A stretch of 64,000 bases of DNA from Mucilaginibacter aquaedulcis (GTDB lineage Bacteria > Bacteroidota > Bacteroidia > Sphingobacteriales > Sphingobacteriaceae), in assembly GCF_030409325.1 (NCBI RefSeq), contig NZ_JAUFPR010000001.1:744001-808000 (forward strand), written 5' to 3'. The notes beneath the pieces are model-generated. The model made no database searches. It was not told the DNA's origin and was given only the letters and a program-made list of their open reading frames with translations. Positions 55,062 through 64,000 of this stretch are shown here, one piece after another. The position numbers were made by a program, and so were the translations under genes. Positions within the stretch are counted from its first letter, which is position 1, and each line of letters starts with the position of its first letter.

Positions 55062-55089
55062 CAAAGATAGTTAATAGCCTAATTGACAA
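55062..55089 (-). promoter_or_regulatory. Promoter of TonB receptor 1
   Basis: On the minus strand TTG (55089-55087), a 17-nt spacer, and TATCTTTG (55069-55062). The same layout is found before the paralogue. Confidence 0.6.
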
Positions 55090-55325
55090 TGTTAATTTAA
55101 TGTTAATAATAGGCGCTTATTTTTTCAACATTTTAAAAAAAATCAACACTTTTAAGCAACCTGTTACGAGCATTAACCCTACTAATACTTAGTATTTTAT
55201 AATTAAAGCAATAAAACGAGTAAAGCTTATTATACTTATGGTTAATAAGCGTGATATATGTAATACTATATATTATATCCTAACAAAGCTTTTATCGATA
55301 ATATTTGACCAGTTTATGACAAAAC

Positions 55326-55355
55326 AAAAGCGGCAGCCTAATGGCTGCCGCTTTT
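55326..55355 (-). terminator. Terminator of TonB receptor 2
   Basis: Perfect 13-bp stem, AAAAGCGGCAGCC (55326-55338) with GGCTGCCGCTTTT (55343-55355), and a 4-nt loop, just below the stop at 55386. Confidence 0.85.
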
Positions 55356-55385
55356 TAATATTAAGAATTTAATCTAACTAACTAC

Positions 55386-58300
55386 TTAGAAAGAGTAACG
55401 GAACGTTAACTGACCTCTCCAACGGGTAAGGAAGTCATTTACAAAATAAGGCTGGTATTTACCATTAATGGTGTTCAGCTTAGTTTGATCAAATGTAAAT
55501 GTTGGTTTAGTTGATTGATTAACTACAGTGAACAATGATACGTCCTGGTTTGAAGTACCATAGCTACGACCTGAGTTTTTGTCAATCAGGTTACCAACGT
55601 TAAGGATATCAAATGATACCTGTAAGCGATGTTGGTTAACCATATAAAAATCCTGGCTAATTTTCAGGTCAAAATGGTTTTCCCATGGGCTGCGGGTACC
55701 GTTACGCTGAATCACTTTACCTTCGTTCTTTTTCAGGTCTTTATTACCTTCAACAAAAGCTTTCAGATCAGCCCATTGCTGCGCAGCAGTTCTTACAACA
55801 GTGGTAGTACCATTTGCTGTGGTAGTAAGGTCAACAAGTGTATATTTTGAATAACCAGCCGGGTCGTTTAACTCCTGTGCAGATGGCACATACACCAGGT
55901 TGGCGTTGTTGTTACCGGTTCTGCCGGTAATGTCATCACCGTTAATGTTTTTAGAGTAAGTGTAGCTAAATGGCAAACCAGACTGGCCGGTGTATACCAA
56001 ACCAACAGTTGTAGCTAAGCGTTTGTGGGCATAGGTAAAGGTTTTGGCAACAAAACCAATAATACGTGATCCCGGATCATAATTTGAGCGCGACTCATCA
56101 AGGCTATTTAAACCATTGGTGTTATAAGCAAAACGCCAGTTAGATAAGGCTACTGAGCTGGTACCATCATTTACCGAAGTTGATTTACCATAGGTATAAG
56201 CAACCGAACCTACCCAACCATCGCTAAATGGCTTTTGAATTTGAGCGGTAAAGTTGTATGAGTAACCTTTGCTGGTGTTGGTTAATTCCAGCACATCAGT
56301 AAACTTGTTATCTAAACGGGTGAAGTTATACCACGGACGTGTGCTGTTACCAATGGTAACCACATCGGCCTGAGGTGCAATGTTAAGGTTCTTGTAAAGG
56401 ATATTATTAATGTTTTTGGTATACAAGGCCTCTAAAGTACCCACTAAACCCCAAAACGGTAATTTATGATCAACCGCTAAGTTGGCACGGAATATCTGAG
56501 GTAATTTAAAGTTAGGATCAGTCACATCAACCTCAGTAGCTGGTGGGTTGTTGGCAGCAGGCACATAAGCACCGCCTAAACGAGCGCTTGGATCATAGTG
56601 AAAGTGCAGATCTGTTGGTACACCGGTACCGCTTGGCGCGTAACGGATAGTAGAAACGCCTGTACCACCATATTGGTTAGAGATCCATACCAAAGGCACT
56701 TTACCGGTAAATATACCAGCACCACCTCTTAACTGTGTTATGCCCTCACCATTAATATCCCAGTTAAAGCCTGCACGCGGGCTAAATAATAATTTAGATT
56801 TAGGGTGCTGGTTATTCTGTATGCCACCAAAACTCGGATTAGTGTTAAAGGCTGTATTAGCAACCGGGCTATTGAAGTAAGCCGGCAGATCTAAACGGAT
56901 GCCGTAAGTTAACTTAAAATCCGGAGCAACTGTCCAGATATCCTGACCGTAAACACTGAACTGAGCAACGTGCATAACAGAAGGAGCCTTATCGTTACCA
57001 CCCTTAGCTGAATAATTTAGGGTGTAAGAGTTTGGAATTGAGTTTGGATCTTCAAATGAAGCTATATTATCAAAACCTGCTGTTGATTTGTTGTAGCTGT
57101 AAGCACCGGTATAAGCTTGTAAAAACACGTTGTTAGTGTTAAAAAACTGATTTTCGGTACCAACAGTAATCGTATGATTATCGCGGTAAATTGTATAGTT
57201 ATCAGTTAAAGTAAAGTTATTTTGCTTTAACGAGTTGGCAGAAGAAGAAAAATCAGCACCTAAATTATAGGTTAAACCATCTTGTACTATCTGTACGTTA
57301 GGGAACGGTGAGGTTTCTCTTCTGTCATTAATGTTATTATAAGTTACACGCAATACGTTTGAAGAACTGCTTGAGATACTGCTGTTCAACTCGGCAACGG
57401 TTGAGTTGGTAGTACTTTTGAAATAATAGCCGCTGTTAGCAAAAGCAATTGACGTTGGGCTGCGGCTAATGTTGTAGTTGCTACCATCAACATAGCTATG
57501 ACGTACGGTCAGTTTGTTTTTAGCATCGATGTTCCAGTCTAAACGGCCAAATATTGAAGTATTTTTGGTTGTTCTGTTGATATCAGTGAATGATCCAGGA
57601 TCGTAACTGTAAGTTTTCTGAACATAATCATGTAATGACTGTAAGGTAGCTACGTTGAATTTTGAACCTGAACCAGCCTGTGAAGGATCAAACGCCAATG
57701 GGTTTGTGCTGGTTAATCTCTCGCCGTTAACAAAAAAGAATAATTTGTTTTTAACAATGGCGCCGCCTAAGCTTGCACCAAATGTTTTGGTATTAAAGGT
57801 AGGATATTTTGTATCGGTATTACCATGCTCACCAACCAAACCCTGGTTGCTAAATAGGTAATAAGCAGAACCATGCATGGCATTTGTACCGCTTTTAGTA
57901 ACCGCATTGATACCACCACCAGTAAAGCCACCCTGGGTAACATCATATGGTGATAATACTACTTGTACTTCCTGGATAGCTTCAAAAGGAATTGGATTAA
58001 TACCAGCCTGGCCACCGTTGGTGCCTGAAGCTGATAAACCAAACGCGTCATTGGCAGCTGCACCGTCAATAGTAAATTGGTTGTAACGGTTGTTCTGACC
58101 TGCGAAGGTTATACCTGCAGGGCTGCCATCAGCATTGCTGGTTGATGAAATAGCCTGTGGCGTTAAACGTGTAAAATCCTGTATGCTGCGAGAGATGGTT
58201 GGTAAATTTTGCAGCTGGCGTTGAGAAACGTTGGTGGATGTACCGTTTCTTTCAGGGCTGATAGCAGCCCCCTTTTTCTGACCAACTACTACAACCTCTG

Positions 58301-58640
58301 ACAGTGCTTTTGACTGATCATCCAGCGTAATATCGATATTAAGCGGCGTACCCAGGCTCAATACCAGGTCATTAATAGTTTTTGGATTATAGCCCACAAA
58401 GGTAATCTTTAAGCTGTATGGACCGCCAGCACGCATGGTAGGGATGGTGTATTGTCCATTTGCCCTTGATACTGTGCTATAAATTGTACCGGAAGGTACG
58501 TGAGTGGCCACAATGGTAGCGCCGGGTAAAACCCCTTTTGAATCTTTAACGATCCCTGTTAAGCTACTGGTTGTAATTTGCGCCGAGGCAAACCCAATTG
58601 TAACCACACTAATGAATAAAAGAAGTAAAATCTTCCTCAT
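55386..58640 (-). CDS. Oar-like TonB-dependent outer-membrane receptor 2
   Basis: A 1084-residue paralogue of the receptor at 51683. It has a signal peptide (MRKILLLLFISVVTIGFASA), a carboxypeptidase-like domain (LTGIVKDSKGVLPGATIVAT), a plug (VVVVGQKKGAAISPERNGTS), and a barrel ending RGQLTFRYSF. NAVTKSGTNAMHGSAYYLFS and FFVNGERL are shared segments. The two genes are tandem with separate promoters and terminators. They probably arose by an old duplication. The ligand is unknown. Confidence 0.92.
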   Translation of the reverse strand: MRKILLLLFISVVTIGFASAQITTSSLTGIVKDSKGVLPGATIVATHVPSGTIYSTVSRANGQYTIPTMRAGGPYSLKITFVGYNPKTINDLVLSLGTPLNIDITLDDQSKALSEVVVVGQKKGAAISPERNGTSTNVSQRQLQNLPTISRSIQDFTRLTPQAISSTSNADGSPAGITFAGQNNRYNQFTIDGAAANDAFGLSASGTNGGQAGINPIPFEAIQEVQVVLSPYDVTQGGFTGGGINAVTKSGTNAMHGSAYYLFSNQGLVGEHGNTDTKYPTFNTKTFGASLGGAIVKNKLFFFVNGERLTSTNPLAFDPSQAGSGSKFNVATLQSLHDYVQKTYSYDPGSFTDINRTTKNTSIFGRLDWNIDAKNKLTVRHSYVDGSNYNISRSPTSIAFANSGYYFKSTTNSTVAELNSSISSSSSNVLRVTYNNINDRRETSPFPNVQIVQDGLTYNLGADFSSSANSLKQNNFTLTDNYTIYRDNHTITVGTENQFFNTNNVFLQAYTGAYSYNKSTAGFDNIASFEDPNSIPNSYTLNYSAKGGNDKAPSVMHVAQFSVYGQDIWTVAPDFKLTYGIRLDLPAYFNSPVANTAFNTNPSFGGIQNNQHPKSKLLFSPRAGFNWDINGEGITQLRGGAGIFTGKVPLVWISNQYGGTGVSTIRYAPSGTGVPTDLHFHYDPSARLGGAYVPAANNPPATEVDVTDPNFKLPQIFRANLAVDHKLPFWGLVGTLEALYTKNINNILYKNLNIAPQADVVTIGNSTRPWYNFTRLDNKFTDVLELTNTSKGYSYNFTAQIQKPFSDGWVGSVAYTYGKSTSVNDGTSSVALSNWRFAYNTNGLNSLDESRSNYDPGSRIIGFVAKTFTYAHKRLATTVGLVYTGQSGLPFSYTYSKNINGDDITGRTGNNNANLVYVPSAQELNDPAGYSKYTLVDLTTTANGTTTVVRTAAQQWADLKAFVEGNKDLKKNEGKVIQRNGTRSPWENHFDLKISQDFYMVNQHRLQVSFDILNVGNLIDKNSGRSYGTSNQDVSLFTVVNQSTKPTFTFDQTKLNTINGKYQPYFVNDFLTRWRGQLTFRYSF

Positions 58641-58677
58641 AAATTGTTATTTAATTAATAATATATTATTTGAGCTG

Positions 58678-58705
58678 CAAAGGTATACAAACACCTGATT
58701 GCCAA
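58678..58705 (-). promoter_or_regulatory. Promoter of TonB receptor 2
   Basis: On the minus strand TTG (58705-58703), a 17-nt spacer and TACCTTTG (58685-58678), matching the arrangement at 55062-55089. Confidence 0.6.
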
Positions 58706-58910
58706 TGTTAATTAAATGTTACCAATGGCTATAAACTTTTCAACATTTTCATCAAATCGTAATATTAATCACAAGTAAATAGGTAGATATTATATAATAT
58801 TCATAATGTATTAATTAGTGCTATTCTGCTTAAATGGCATTTTATTGTAATTAATAAGCAACACGCAATTCTAAGCCTGTGTTGCATTTTCTCATTTCGC
58901 CCCTTTTACT

Positions 58911-58918
58911 TAGCTTTG
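58911..58918 (+). promoter_or_regulatory. -7 promoter element of lpdA
   Basis: TAGCTTTG fits TAnnTTTG, about 97 nt before the ATG at 59016. The long leader shows no clear riboswitch. Confidence 0.4.
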
Positions 58919-59015
58919 GGCCAATTAAAATTAACGCCTGTGTAAAAAACATGGGGGTAGCTTTAATCCGTACTAAGCAAAAGTTTAAATTATAAAAGTA
59001 TTATCGTTAAAAAAT

Positions 59016-60401
59016 ATGGATTACGATTTAATTGTTATAGGATCAGGCCCAGGAGGTTACGTTGCAGCTATCCGCGCTTCCCAACTCGGTTTAAAAACTG
59101 CCATTATTGAAAAAGAATCATTAGGCGGCATTTGCCTTAATTGGGGCTGTATCCCTACTAAAGCTTTGTTAAAAAGCGCCCAGGTATTTGAATACCTTAA
59201 TCACGCTGCTGATTATGGTGTAACTGCTACCGGCGAGATCAATTTTGAAAGTGTTATTAAAAGAAGCCGCGGCGTTGCCGATGGCATGAGCAAAGGTGTT
59301 CAGTTTTTAATGAAGAAAAACAAGATCGATGTAGTAGTTGGTTTTGGTAAATTAAAATCAAAAGGTGTTGTTGAAGTTAAAGGAAACGATGGCTCAACCA
59401 AACAGATCACTGCTAAACATATAATTCTGGCTACAGGTGGCCGCTCACGCGAACTGCCTAATATTAAACAGGACGGTAAGAAAGTTATTGGCTACCGTGA
59501 GGCAATGGTATTGCCAAAACAACCAAAATCAATGATCGTGGTTGGTTCAGGTGCTATAGGTATTGAGTTTGCTTACTTCTACAATGCCATTGGTACAAAG
59601 GTTACCGTGATCGAGTATCTGGATAACATTGTGCCTTTGGAAGATGAAGAAGTTTCAAAAAACCTTCAACGTATCCTGAAAAAACAAGGCTTAAATATAC
59701 TTACCGGTTCAAACGTAGAGTCGGTTGATACCAGCGGCGAGCTTTGCAAGGTAAGCGTAAAAACCGCTACCGGTGTTGAAGTACTGGAAGCCGAGATCGT
59801 TTTATCGGCTGTTGGTATATCAACCAATATTGAAGGCATTGGCTTAGAAGAGAACGGTGTAAAAACAGATAAAGGCAAGGTAGTTGTTGATGATTTCTAC
59901 AAAACCAATGTAGAAGGCGTATACGCCATTGGCGATATCGTTAAAGGACAAGCCCTGGCTCACGTAGCATCTGCCGAAGGCATTATCTGCGTTGAGAAAA
60001 TAGCAGGCCACAATCCTGAGCCTTTAAATTACAACAACATCCCGGGTTGTACTTATTGCTCACCTGAGGTTGCCTCTGTAGGTTATACCGAAAAAGCAGC
60101 TAAAGAAGCCGGATACGAAATTAAGGTTGGTAAATTCCCATTCTCAGCATCGGGTAAAGCAAGTGCTGCCGGCGCAAAAGATGGTTTTGTGAAAGTGATA
60201 TTTGACGCTAAATATGGTGAGTTCCTGGGTGCGCACATGCTGGGTTACAATGTTACTGAAATGATTGCCGAAGTAGTTACCGCCCGCAAGCTGGAAGCTA
60301 CCGGTCATGAAATCATTAAATCGGTTCACCCTCACCCAACCATGAGCGAAGCAGTAATGGAAGCAGCAGCAGCAGCTTACGACGAAGTAATACATTTATA
60401 A
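59016..60401 (+). CDS. lpdA: Dihydrolipoyl dehydrogenase
   Basis: A 461-residue FAD-dependent enzyme (E3) that reoxidises dihydrolipoamide in 2-oxo-acid dehydrogenase or glycine-cleavage complexes, passing electrons to NAD+. Motifs: GSGPGGYVAA (9-18), the redox pair C40/C45 in GGICLNWGC, the NAD site VVGSGAIGIEFAY, and the C-terminal HPHPTMSEAV with the catalytic His. No E1/E2 genes are beside it, so it serves complexes encoded elsewhere. Its stop codon is also the start of a 21-bp inverted repeat. Confidence 0.96.
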   Translation: MDYDLIVIGSGPGGYVAAIRASQLGLKTAIIEKESLGGICLNWGCIPTKALLKSAQVFEYLNHAADYGVTATGEINFESVIKRSRGVADGMSKGVQFLMKKNKIDVVVGFGKLKSKGVVEVKGNDGSTKQITAKHIILATGGRSRELPNIKQDGKKVIGYREAMVLPKQPKSMIVVGSGAIGIEFAYFYNAIGTKVTVIEYLDNIVPLEDEEVSKNLQRILKKQGLNILTGSNVESVDTSGELCKVSVKTATGVEVLEAEIVLSAVGISTNIEGIGLEENGVKTDKGKVVVDDFYKTNVEGVYAIGDIVKGQALAHVASAEGIICVEKIAGHNPEPLNYNNIPGCTYCSPEVASVGYTEKAAKEAGYEIKVGKFPFSASGKASAAGAKDGFVKVIFDAKYGEFLGAHMLGYNVTEMIAEVVTARKLEATGHEIIKSVHPHPTMSEAVMEAAAAAYDEVIHL

Positions 60402-60543
60402 GTCAAAATTAAAAAGTCAAGATCTCTTGTCCTGTTAATCAAGACAAATAAATTTCAAAAGGCCGGTAGCAAAAAGCTATCGGCTTTTTCTTTATTATTA
60501 CATTAACAAAGCCTTTTGACTTTTGACTTTTTAATTTTGACTT
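60400..60543. repeat. 21-bp inverted repeat flanking a terminator
   Basis: The arms at 60400-60420 and 60523-60543 (AAGTCAAAATTAAAAAGTCA and one more base) are perfect inverse complements. The left arm begins in the lpdA stop codon, and the right arm ends 3 bp before the next ATG. Confidence 0.8.
60462..60490 (+). terminator. Terminator of lpdA
   Basis: GCCGGTAGC (60462-60470) pairs with GCTATCGGC (60476-60484), with one G-T pair, followed by TTTTTC. It lies inside the inverted repeat. Confidence 0.8.
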
Positions 60544-60546
60544 ACC

Positions 60547-61386
60547 ATGAATCTTCATACCATTGATACCGGCTTTTTTAAATTAGACGGCGGCGCCATG
60601 TTTGGTGTAGTACCCAAAACCATCTGGAACAAAACCAACCCTGCCGATGAAAACAATATGTGCACCTGGGCCATGCGCTGCCTGCTGGTTGAAGATAATA
60701 ACCGCCTCATATTAATTGATACCGGTATTGGTAACAAGCAGGATCAAAAATTTTTTAGCTATTACTACCTGCATGGTAATGCCACTTTAGATAGTTCACT
60801 GGCTGCCCTGGGTTTTCACCGGGATGATATTACAGACGTATTTTTAACCCACCTGCACTTTGACCACGTTGGAGGTGCGGTAACCCGAAACGGCGACAAC
60901 CTTACCCCTACTTTTAAAAACGCCCAATACTGGAGCAACCAGCAACATTGGGACTGGGCCATAAACCCTAACGACCGCGAAAAAGCATCTTTTTTAAAGG
61001 AAAATATACTGCCTATACAACAAAGCGGGCAACTACAGTTTGTTAAGGGTACGAATGGTGATACTTTTACCAGCAACTTTGATATAAGATATGTTTACGG
61101 CCACACCGACGCTATGATGCTGCCGCTCATTAATTACAAAAACAAAAACATCCTTTACATGGCCGATCTTTTACCATCTGTTGGCCATTTGCCTATGCCG
61201 TATGTAATGGCATACGATATGTTCCCATTAAAAACACTGGCAGAGAAGAAACTATTTTTAAATGAGGCCGTAGAAAAAGATTATATTTTGTATTTTGAGC
61301 ACGACCCAATTAACGAATGCTGTACATTACAGCAAACCGAAAAAGGAATCAGAGTAAAAGACGTATTTAAACTAAGTGATATTTAG
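60547..61386 (+). CDS. Metallo-beta-lactamase-fold hydrolase
   Basis: A 279-residue enzyme of the MBL superfamily with the zinc motif HLHFDH (H102, H104, D106, H107) and a later His in YGHTDAM and EHDPIN. The family includes quorum-quenching lactonases, glyoxalase II and phosphodiesterases. The long insert between the zinc motif and the second half resembles the lactonase-like group, but the substrate cannot be assigned. No signal peptide. It stands alone between lpdA and rpoD. Confidence 0.88.
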   Translation: MNLHTIDTGFFKLDGGAMFGVVPKTIWNKTNPADENNMCTWAMRCLLVEDNNRLILIDTGIGNKQDQKFFSYYYLHGNATLDSSLAALGFHRDDITDVFLTHLHFDHVGGAVTRNGDNLTPTFKNAQYWSNQQHWDWAINPNDREKASFLKENILPIQQSGQLQFVKGTNGDTFTSNFDIRYVYGHTDAMMLPLINYKNKNILYMADLLPSVGHLPMPYVMAYDMFPLKTLAEKKLFLNEAVEKDYILYFEHDPINECCTLQQTEKGIRVKDVFKLSDI

Positions 61387-61548
61387 TTTGGATTTTACGC
61401 AGACAACAAAAATCATACCGCTTGACACTTTAACCAATTATTTAAAAAAAATAGAACAATTACTTAACAACGCAATTATTAACCATTCAAAATCAACACG
61501 TTACGTTTGGCCCATATAAGCTATTTTTTTTGAAAATACGTGGTACAA

Positions 61549-61580
61549 TTGTAATTTTTTAGAACAATTTTATAACTTTG
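61549..61580 (+). promoter_or_regulatory. Promoter of the primary sigma factor gene
   Basis: TTG (61549-61551), a 21-nt spacer, and TAACTTTG (61573-61580) form a textbook Bacteroidota promoter, giving a leader of about 38 nt. Confidence 0.7.
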
Positions 61581-61623
61581 CACGTTCTGTACTCAATAGA
61601 AAGTACGGAAGGTTTATAAATAA

Positions 61624-62484
61624 ATGAGACAACTCAAAATAACGCAATCCATTACCAATCGCGAGTCACAATCGCTGGACAAATATCTTCACGAGATTGG
61701 TAAAGTTGATCTGATAACTGCCGAAGAAGAAGTAATATTAGCTCAAAAAATACGCGAGGGTGATCAGGCGGCTTTGGAACGTTTAACCAAAACCAATTTA
61801 CGCTTTGTGGTTTCTGTTGCCAAACAATATCAAAATCAGGGCTTAACCCTTGGCGATTTAATTAACGAAGGTAACTTAGGTTTAATTAAGGCAGCCAAGC
61901 GCTTTGACGAAACCAAAGGTTTCAAATTTATATCCTATGCCGTATGGTGGATCCGTCAGTCCATACTGCAGGCCATTGCCGAACAGTCACGTATAGTGCG
62001 TTTGCCTTTAAACCAGGTAGGCTCGTTAAGCAAGATCAGCAAGGCTTTTTCAAAACTGGAGCAGGAATATGAGCGTGAGCCTTCACCTGAAGAGCTTGCC
62101 GACATACTGGAAACCACGGTTGATAAAATCTCAGATACGTTGAGCAATTCAGGCCGTCATGTATCAATGGATGCACCTTTTGTACAGGGTGAAGAAAATA
62201 CGCTGCTTGATGTATTGGAAAACCAGGAGCCTAATACCGACTCTATATTGATCAACGAATCATTGTCTGAAGAGATCAAACGTTCGTTATCAACCTTAAC
62301 CGAACGTGAGCGCGAAATTATCGTGTTGTTCTTTGGTTTAGGTACTAATCATCCACTTTCATTAGAGGAAATAGGTGAAAAGTTCAACCTCACCCGTGAG
62401 CGTGTACGCCAGATCAAGGACAAGGCCCTGCAACGCCTTCGTCACACTTCAAGAAGCAAAATCCTGAAATCATATTTAGGTTAA
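61624..62484 (+). CDS. rpoD: Primary RNA polymerase sigma factor (sigma-A, RpoD)
   Basis: A 286-residue housekeeping sigma factor. Region 1.2 is [20 protein letters not shown]; region 2 contains [40 protein letters not shown] and so on; region 4 ends with the [23 protein letters not shown]. Region 1.1 is absent, as in the Bacteroidota primary sigma (about 32 kDa), which recognises the TTG / TAnnTTTG promoters seen throughout this window. It is monocistronic with its own promoter and terminator. Confidence 0.96.
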   Translation: MRQLKITQSITNRESQSLDKYLHEIGKVDLITAEEEVILAQKIREGDQAALERLTKTNLRFVVSVAKQYQNQGLTLGDLINEGNLGLIKAAKRFDETKGFKFISYAVWWIRQSILQAIAEQSRIVRLPLNQVGSLSKISKAFSKLEQEYEREPSPEELADILETTVDKISDTLSNSGRHVSMDAPFVQGEENTLLDVLENQEPNTDSILINESLSEEIKRSLSTLTEREREIIVLFFGLGTNHPLSLEEIGEKFNLTRERVRQIKDKALQRLRHTSRSKILKSYLG

Positions 62485-62505
62485 TCTTAACTAAAAATAT
62501 TTATA

Positions 62506-62535
62506 AAGCCATTGGTTATCGCCAATGGCTTTTTT
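62506..62535 (+). terminator. Terminator of rpoD
   Basis: AAGCCATTGG (62506-62515) pairs with CCAATGGCTT (62522-62531), followed by T residues. Confidence 0.9.
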
Positions 62536-62581
62536 GTTGCAGTAATTCAAACAAGCATATGAGCTGTCCGTTTTATAAACC

Positions 62582-63286
62582 ATGCAGCCATCTGATTATG
62601 AAAACCTCACTCCTGCTCAGGCTATTGCCTACCAGCATGAGTTACGCAGGCAAATCAACATCTCCCCACTCTTAAGTGCCATAAATACTATTGGTGGAGC
62701 CGATATCTCGTTCAATAAATATTCAGAGGTGGTGTATGCAGGCATTGTGCTGTTTAGTTATCCGGAATTAAAGATCATAGGTCAGTCCACAGCTATCAGC
62801 AAAACCAAATTCCCCTACATATCGGGGCTGCTGGCTTTCAGAGAGGTGCCCGCCCTGCTTGATGCCTGGGATAAACTGACAGTTAAGCCTGATCTGATGG
62901 TTTTAGACGGGCAGGGAATAGCCCATGAACGCCGGACAGGTATAGCAACACATTTCGGCCTCATCACTGATATACCCGCCATAGGCAGCGCCAAAAGCAG
63001 GCTCACCGGCAGGTATGATGAACCCGGCAATCATCCGTTTGATCAAAGCCCAATGTATGATAAAGGCGAAATTATTGGCATCGCCCTCAGAAGCAAAAAA
63101 AATTGCAATCCTATTTATATATCCCCAGGCCATCGCATCAGCATGGAGCAAAGTGTACAAGTTATTAAAAACTGCATCCGTGGTTACCGCATCCCCGAAC
63201 CTACCCGGCAAGCTCATCTGCTGGTTAATAAAATCAGAATTGAGGACGGGGATAACAATAATCGGCAAATTAATCTGTTTGATTAA
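62582..63286 (+). CDS. nfi: Endonuclease V
   Basis: A 234-residue DNA-repair enzyme that nicks DNA next to hypoxanthine (deaminated adenine) and also acts on inosine in RNA. The catalytic residues are D41 in GGADISF, E88 in FREVPALL, D109 in VLDGQGIAHERRTGIATHFG, and H115. Length fits the family. It lies 97 bp after rpoD and just before a small membrane protein gene (16-bp gap). Confidence 0.96.
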   Translation: MQPSDYENLTPAQAIAYQHELRRQINISPLLSAINTIGGADISFNKYSEVVYAGIVLFSYPELKIIGQSTAISKTKFPYISGLLAFREVPALLDAWDKLTVKPDLMVLDGQGIAHERRTGIATHFGLITDIPAIGSAKSRLTGRYDEPGNHPFDQSPMYDKGEIIGIALRSKKNCNPIYISPGHRISMEQSVQVIKNCIRGYRIPEPTRQAHLLVNKIRIEDGDNNNRQINLFD

Positions 63287-63302
63287 TTGTCACAATTACC
63301 AA

Positions 63303-63632
63303 TTGAAACGTTTAGGCATCCTTACACTTCAATATTACCGGCTGCTGGTGCTATACAATGTATCATTCACTGTATTAGCTTTATTGCTTTTAGTTTTCAA
63401 TGCCGCAACTGTTAACACTCCCATATTTTTATTTGCCAAAATAATTGGATTTATATCAGCGGTAAGCCTTCATCATTTTTCTGTCAAAGAAAATTACTTT
63501 TATTTCCGGAACACTGGCTTTGGTATGAAACGCATGATAATCAATGCTTTTATAATCGACACAGCTCTCTGCGTATTATTGATCATCCTATCTAAAATAA
63601 TATTTTATGCAGCCACTTGTATTAAAGGTTGA
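63303..63632 (+). CDS. Small membrane protein with ABC-transporter context
   Basis: A 109-residue protein with about three membrane helices (LVLYNVSFTVLALLLLVFN, FLFAKIIGFISAVSL, INAFIIDTALCVLLIILSKI). I start it at TTG 63303 (first residues KRLGILTLQYYRLL follow), because the frame otherwise overlaps endonuclease V; the start is uncertain. Its end overlaps the start of the ABC ATPase gene by 26 bp, so the two are coupled. It may be the membrane partner of that ATPase, or a subunit accompanying a larger permease encoded beyond the window. Confidence 0.6.
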   Translation: MKRLGILTLQYYRLLVLYNVSFTVLALLLLVFNAATVNTPIFLFAKIIGFISAVSLHHFSVKENYFYFRNTGFGMKRMIINAFIIDTALCVLLIILSKIIFYAATCIKG

Positions 63633-64000
63633 TAGTATTCAGCTTGAATTTGATGGGCGGATGATTTTACAGGATATCTATCTTGACTGTAAACAAGGCG
63701 AGATTGTAGGCCTGCTGGGTAGAAATGGATGTGGAAAATCATCTCTGTTACGTATTATTTTCGGCATTTTGAAACCAGGCTATAAACATGTGAGTATTAA
63801 TGACCAATACATAACTAAAGGCTATCATCAAACCCGGATAGCCTATTTGCCTCAGCACAATTATCTGCCACATGGCATAAAGATAAAGGAGCTGGCCAAA
63901 AACTTTATCGATCCTCAATTTTGGGATGAGTTTACCAGTCTTGATATTTATCAAGGTCATTTTAACAAAACTGTTGGTCAGCTATCGGGCGGTGAGCTCA
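63607..64000 (+). CDS. ABC transporter ATP-binding protein (5' part, truncated by window)
   Basis: The frame from ATG 63607 is open to the right edge of the window. The 131 visible residues contain Walker A GRNGCGKSS, the Q-loop region AYLPQHN, and, at the very end, the signature LSGGE. So it is an ABC ATPase that drives transport across the inner membrane. Walker B and the rest are outside the window. The upstream small membrane protein overlaps it. The substrate is unknown. Confidence 0.9.
   Translation, partial: MQPLVLKVDSIQLEFDGRMILQDIYLDCKQGEIVGLLGRNGCGKSSLLRIIFGILKPGYKHVSINDQYITKGYHQTRIAYLPQHNYLPHGIKIKELAKNFIDPQFWDEFTSLDIYQGHFNKTVGQLSGGEL

Noticed and set aside
63015..63302. N-terminal half of the 205-codon frame ending at 63632
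   Set aside because: It overlaps endonuclease V in another frame; only the part after TTG 63303 resembles a membrane protein.

Overview
The window looks like the chromosome of a soil- or plant-associated Bacteroidota, most likely a Sphingobacteriaceae member such as Mucilaginibacter or a close relative. This is inferred from SusC/SusD and Oar-like TonB receptors, a type III glutamine synthetase, a 286-residue primary sigma factor without region 1.1, and Bacteroidota promoters (TTG then TAnnTTTG). No phage, CRISPR array, conjugative module or intact insertion sequence is visible. Several short inverted-repeat elements of the MITE type are.

Layout. 1-0.5 kb: a cobalamin riboswitch pointing off the left edge, then a 157-bp inverted-repeat element. 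0.5-8.5 kb: a conserved protein of unknown function, an AraC regulator with an alcohol dehydrogenase, an M28 peptidase, a lipoprotein and a second AraC regulator. 8.6-10.9 kb: a MarR / MFS exporter / isochorismatase-fold operon with a palindromic operator over its promoter. 11-18.3 kb: a truncated haemoglobin, a GH25 lysozyme, a secreted protein / FAD oxidase / Bor-like lipoprotein operon, a head-GIN domain protein, a GluQ-type tRNA synthetase and a lipoprotein. 18.5-30 kb: a polysaccharide utilisation locus (GH30, SusD, SusC, an unusual membrane sensor) with an opposing arm of a second glycoside hydrolase between two paralogous small proteins. 31.2-36.6 kb: tRNA-His, a copper P-type ATPase, RNase HI, a phosphodiesterase, a Tle1-like lipase-fold protein and TrmN6. 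36.6-41.4 kb: a VOC protein, PurL, an ArsR/SRPBCC pair and a TonB protein. 42-50.3 kb: a nitrogen cluster (two Amt transporters, a porin, glutamine synthetase III). 50.4-58.6 kb: PurM and two Oar-like TonB receptors. 59-64 kb: LpdA, an MBL-fold hydrolase, the primary sigma factor, endonuclease V, and a membrane protein with an ABC ATPase cut by the window end.

Most notable is the protein at 24885-26822. It joins a periplasmic DISMED2-like sensor region, a 7TM-DISM membrane domain and a coiled coil to the zinc-ribbon and helical N-terminal half of an IS1595/ISXO2-type transposase, without the catalytic domain. It lies directly upstream of susC, and the gap holds three direct TGATACG repeats. 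I read it as a candidate membrane-tethered regulator whose DNA-binding part was taken from a transposase. That is inference from architecture and position.

Two patterns recur. Several genes have a TAnnTTTG element ending 3-5 nt before the start codon, which predicts leaderless mRNAs. Four genes end in a stop codon that is also the first base or bases of an inverted repeat filling the following intergenic space.
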